A DNA stretch of 7,435 bases. Origin: Candidatus Thiodiazotropha taylori (lineage in GTDB: Bacteria > Pseudomonadota > Gammaproteobacteria > Chromatiales > Chromatiaceae). The notes beneath the pieces are model-generated. The model worked only from the letters and a program-made list of their open reading frames with translations. It was not told the origin of the DNA and did no database searches. Position 1 is the stretch's first letter. Every line of letters starts with the position of its first letter. The DNA is taken from assembly GCA_019100305.1 (NCBI GenBank), contig JAHRHW010000221.1:1-7435 (forward strand), in the 5' to 3' direction. The position numbers and the translations under genes were made by a program. Of this stretch, positions 7,135-7,435 are shown in pieces.

Positions 7135-7191
7135 TAGATCTTCCTCAGATGAAGCCCTATTGGAAAATATGAAATTGGAGTAATTGGATTC

Positions 7192-7209
7192 GAGCGCATC
7201 CCTGCGCTC
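7192..7209 (-). terminator. Stem-loop between the Met-rich gene and the cytochrome gene
   Basis: GAGCGCA-TCCC-TGCGCTC is a perfect 7-bp GC-rich inverted repeat with a 4-nt loop, 42 nt after the stop of the Met-rich gene and 58 nt before the cytochrome start. It could end or attenuate transcription coming from the upstream gene, or stabilise an mRNA end. No U-run follows on either strand, so a classical intrinsic terminator is not supported. Confidence 0.35.
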
Positions 7210-7251
7210 TGGAGAGTGTTATGACTGGGTAAATCAATTACCAACAGTCGA

Positions 7252-7435
7252 TTAACGCCAGCCACTCATACCTGACATGCCGTCCATACCTGACATTCCG
7301 GACATGCCACCCATCCCGGACATGCCGCTCATGCCACCCATGCCAGACATTCCGCTCATGCCGCCCATGCCGGACATTCCGCTCATGCCGCCCATGCCGG
7401 ACATGCCAGACATACCGCTAGCTGGGTAGAAGAAG
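7252..7435 (-). CDS. C-terminal fragment of a Met/Gly/Ser-repeat protein, 5' end cut by window
   Basis: Reading from 7434 the frame gives 60 residues and ends at TAA (7254-7252). It starts FFYPASG, continues with five full copies of a nonapeptide MSGMSGMGG (the fifth has Asp in place of Gly: MSGMSGMDG) and one partial copy, and closes with Trp-Arg. Seventeen of 60 residues are methionine. Coding on this strand is supported because serine is kept while its codon switches between AGC/AGT and TCN among repeats, which would swap Leu and Asp in the antisense frame. I do not recognise the family. Met-x-x-Met spacing is a known copper(I)-binding theme, but a flexible or surface tail is equally possible. 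The upstream part with any signal or domain is outside the window. Confidence 0.7.
   Translation of the reverse strand, partial: FFYPASGMSGMSGMGGMSGMSGMGGMSGMSGMGGMSGMSGMGGMSGMSGMDGMSGMSGWR
7261..7413 (-). repeat. Tandem 27-bp coding repeat, 5.7 copies
   Basis: Units at 7413-7387, 7386-7360, 7359-7333, 7332-7306 and 7305-7279, plus a partial unit at 7278-7261, each encode Met-Ser-Gly-Met-Ser-Gly-Met-Gly-Gly or a close variant. Differences between the first four units are all synonymous in the minus-strand frame. The units abut with no spacers. Confidence 0.9.

Noticed and set aside
7261..7413. Periodic repeats that could suggest a CRISPR array
   Set aside because: The 27-bp units abut without spacers and lie in an open reading frame; this is a tandem peptide repeat.
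7277..7429. Plus-strand open frame through the repeat (Met-Pro-Asp/Leu-rich, 50 residues)
   Set aside because: It is antisense to the Met-rich gene. Between repeats its residues swap Leu and Asp, exactly where the minus strand keeps Ser, so selection acts on the minus-strand reading.

Overview
The window is a 7.4-kb stretch of bacterial DNA in which every gene I can support is read from the minus strand. The core, about 1222-7134, is a compact five-gene operon for an exported molybdenum enzyme of the DMSO-reductase family. In transcription order it encodes a secreted pentaheme c-type cytochrome, a Tat-exported DmsA-like catalytic subunit, a DmsB-like subunit with four [4Fe-4S] clusters, a TorD/DmsD-type assembly chaperone, and a large cytoplasmic-looking iron-sulfur protein whose second half resembles NapF. 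Gaps inside the operon are 25 and 17 nt, then a 1-nt overlap (TAATG), then about 10 nt (or a 17-nt overlap if a TTG start is used).

Two genes are cut by the window edges. At the left (1-1074) is a lipoprotein with a thioredoxin-like domain (Cys-Ile-Asn-Cys) followed by NHL beta-propeller repeats; its C-terminus lies outside. At the right (7252-7435) is the C-terminal 60 residues of a Met/Gly/Ser-rich protein built from a nine-residue repeat. Only two gaps exceed 100 nt: 1075-1221 and 7135-7251. Each holds inverted repeats, and the first also holds a possible promoter for the thioredoxin/NHL gene. No RNA genes, insertion sequences or CRISPR arrays are visible.

Proposed working model: the chaperone and perhaps the NapF-like protein mature the catalytic subunit in the cytoplasm. 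The folded A/B pair is then exported by Tat using the A-subunit signal (SRRSFLK). In the periplasm the B subunit's Fe-S chain exchanges electrons with the five-heme cytochrome. No DmsC/NrfD-type membrane anchor lies in the operon, so the cytochrome is the obvious candidate partner in place of a quinol-oxidising anchor. The sequence does not tell the substrate or the direction of electron flow.

The gene set and protein style suggest a gammaproteobacterium or close relative with respiratory or sulfur-linked metabolism, but this is an inference with low certainty. The most unusual points are a histidine in place of the third cluster-binding cysteine of the catalytic subunit, the anchor-less A/B/pentaheme arrangement, and the composite architecture of the last operon protein.
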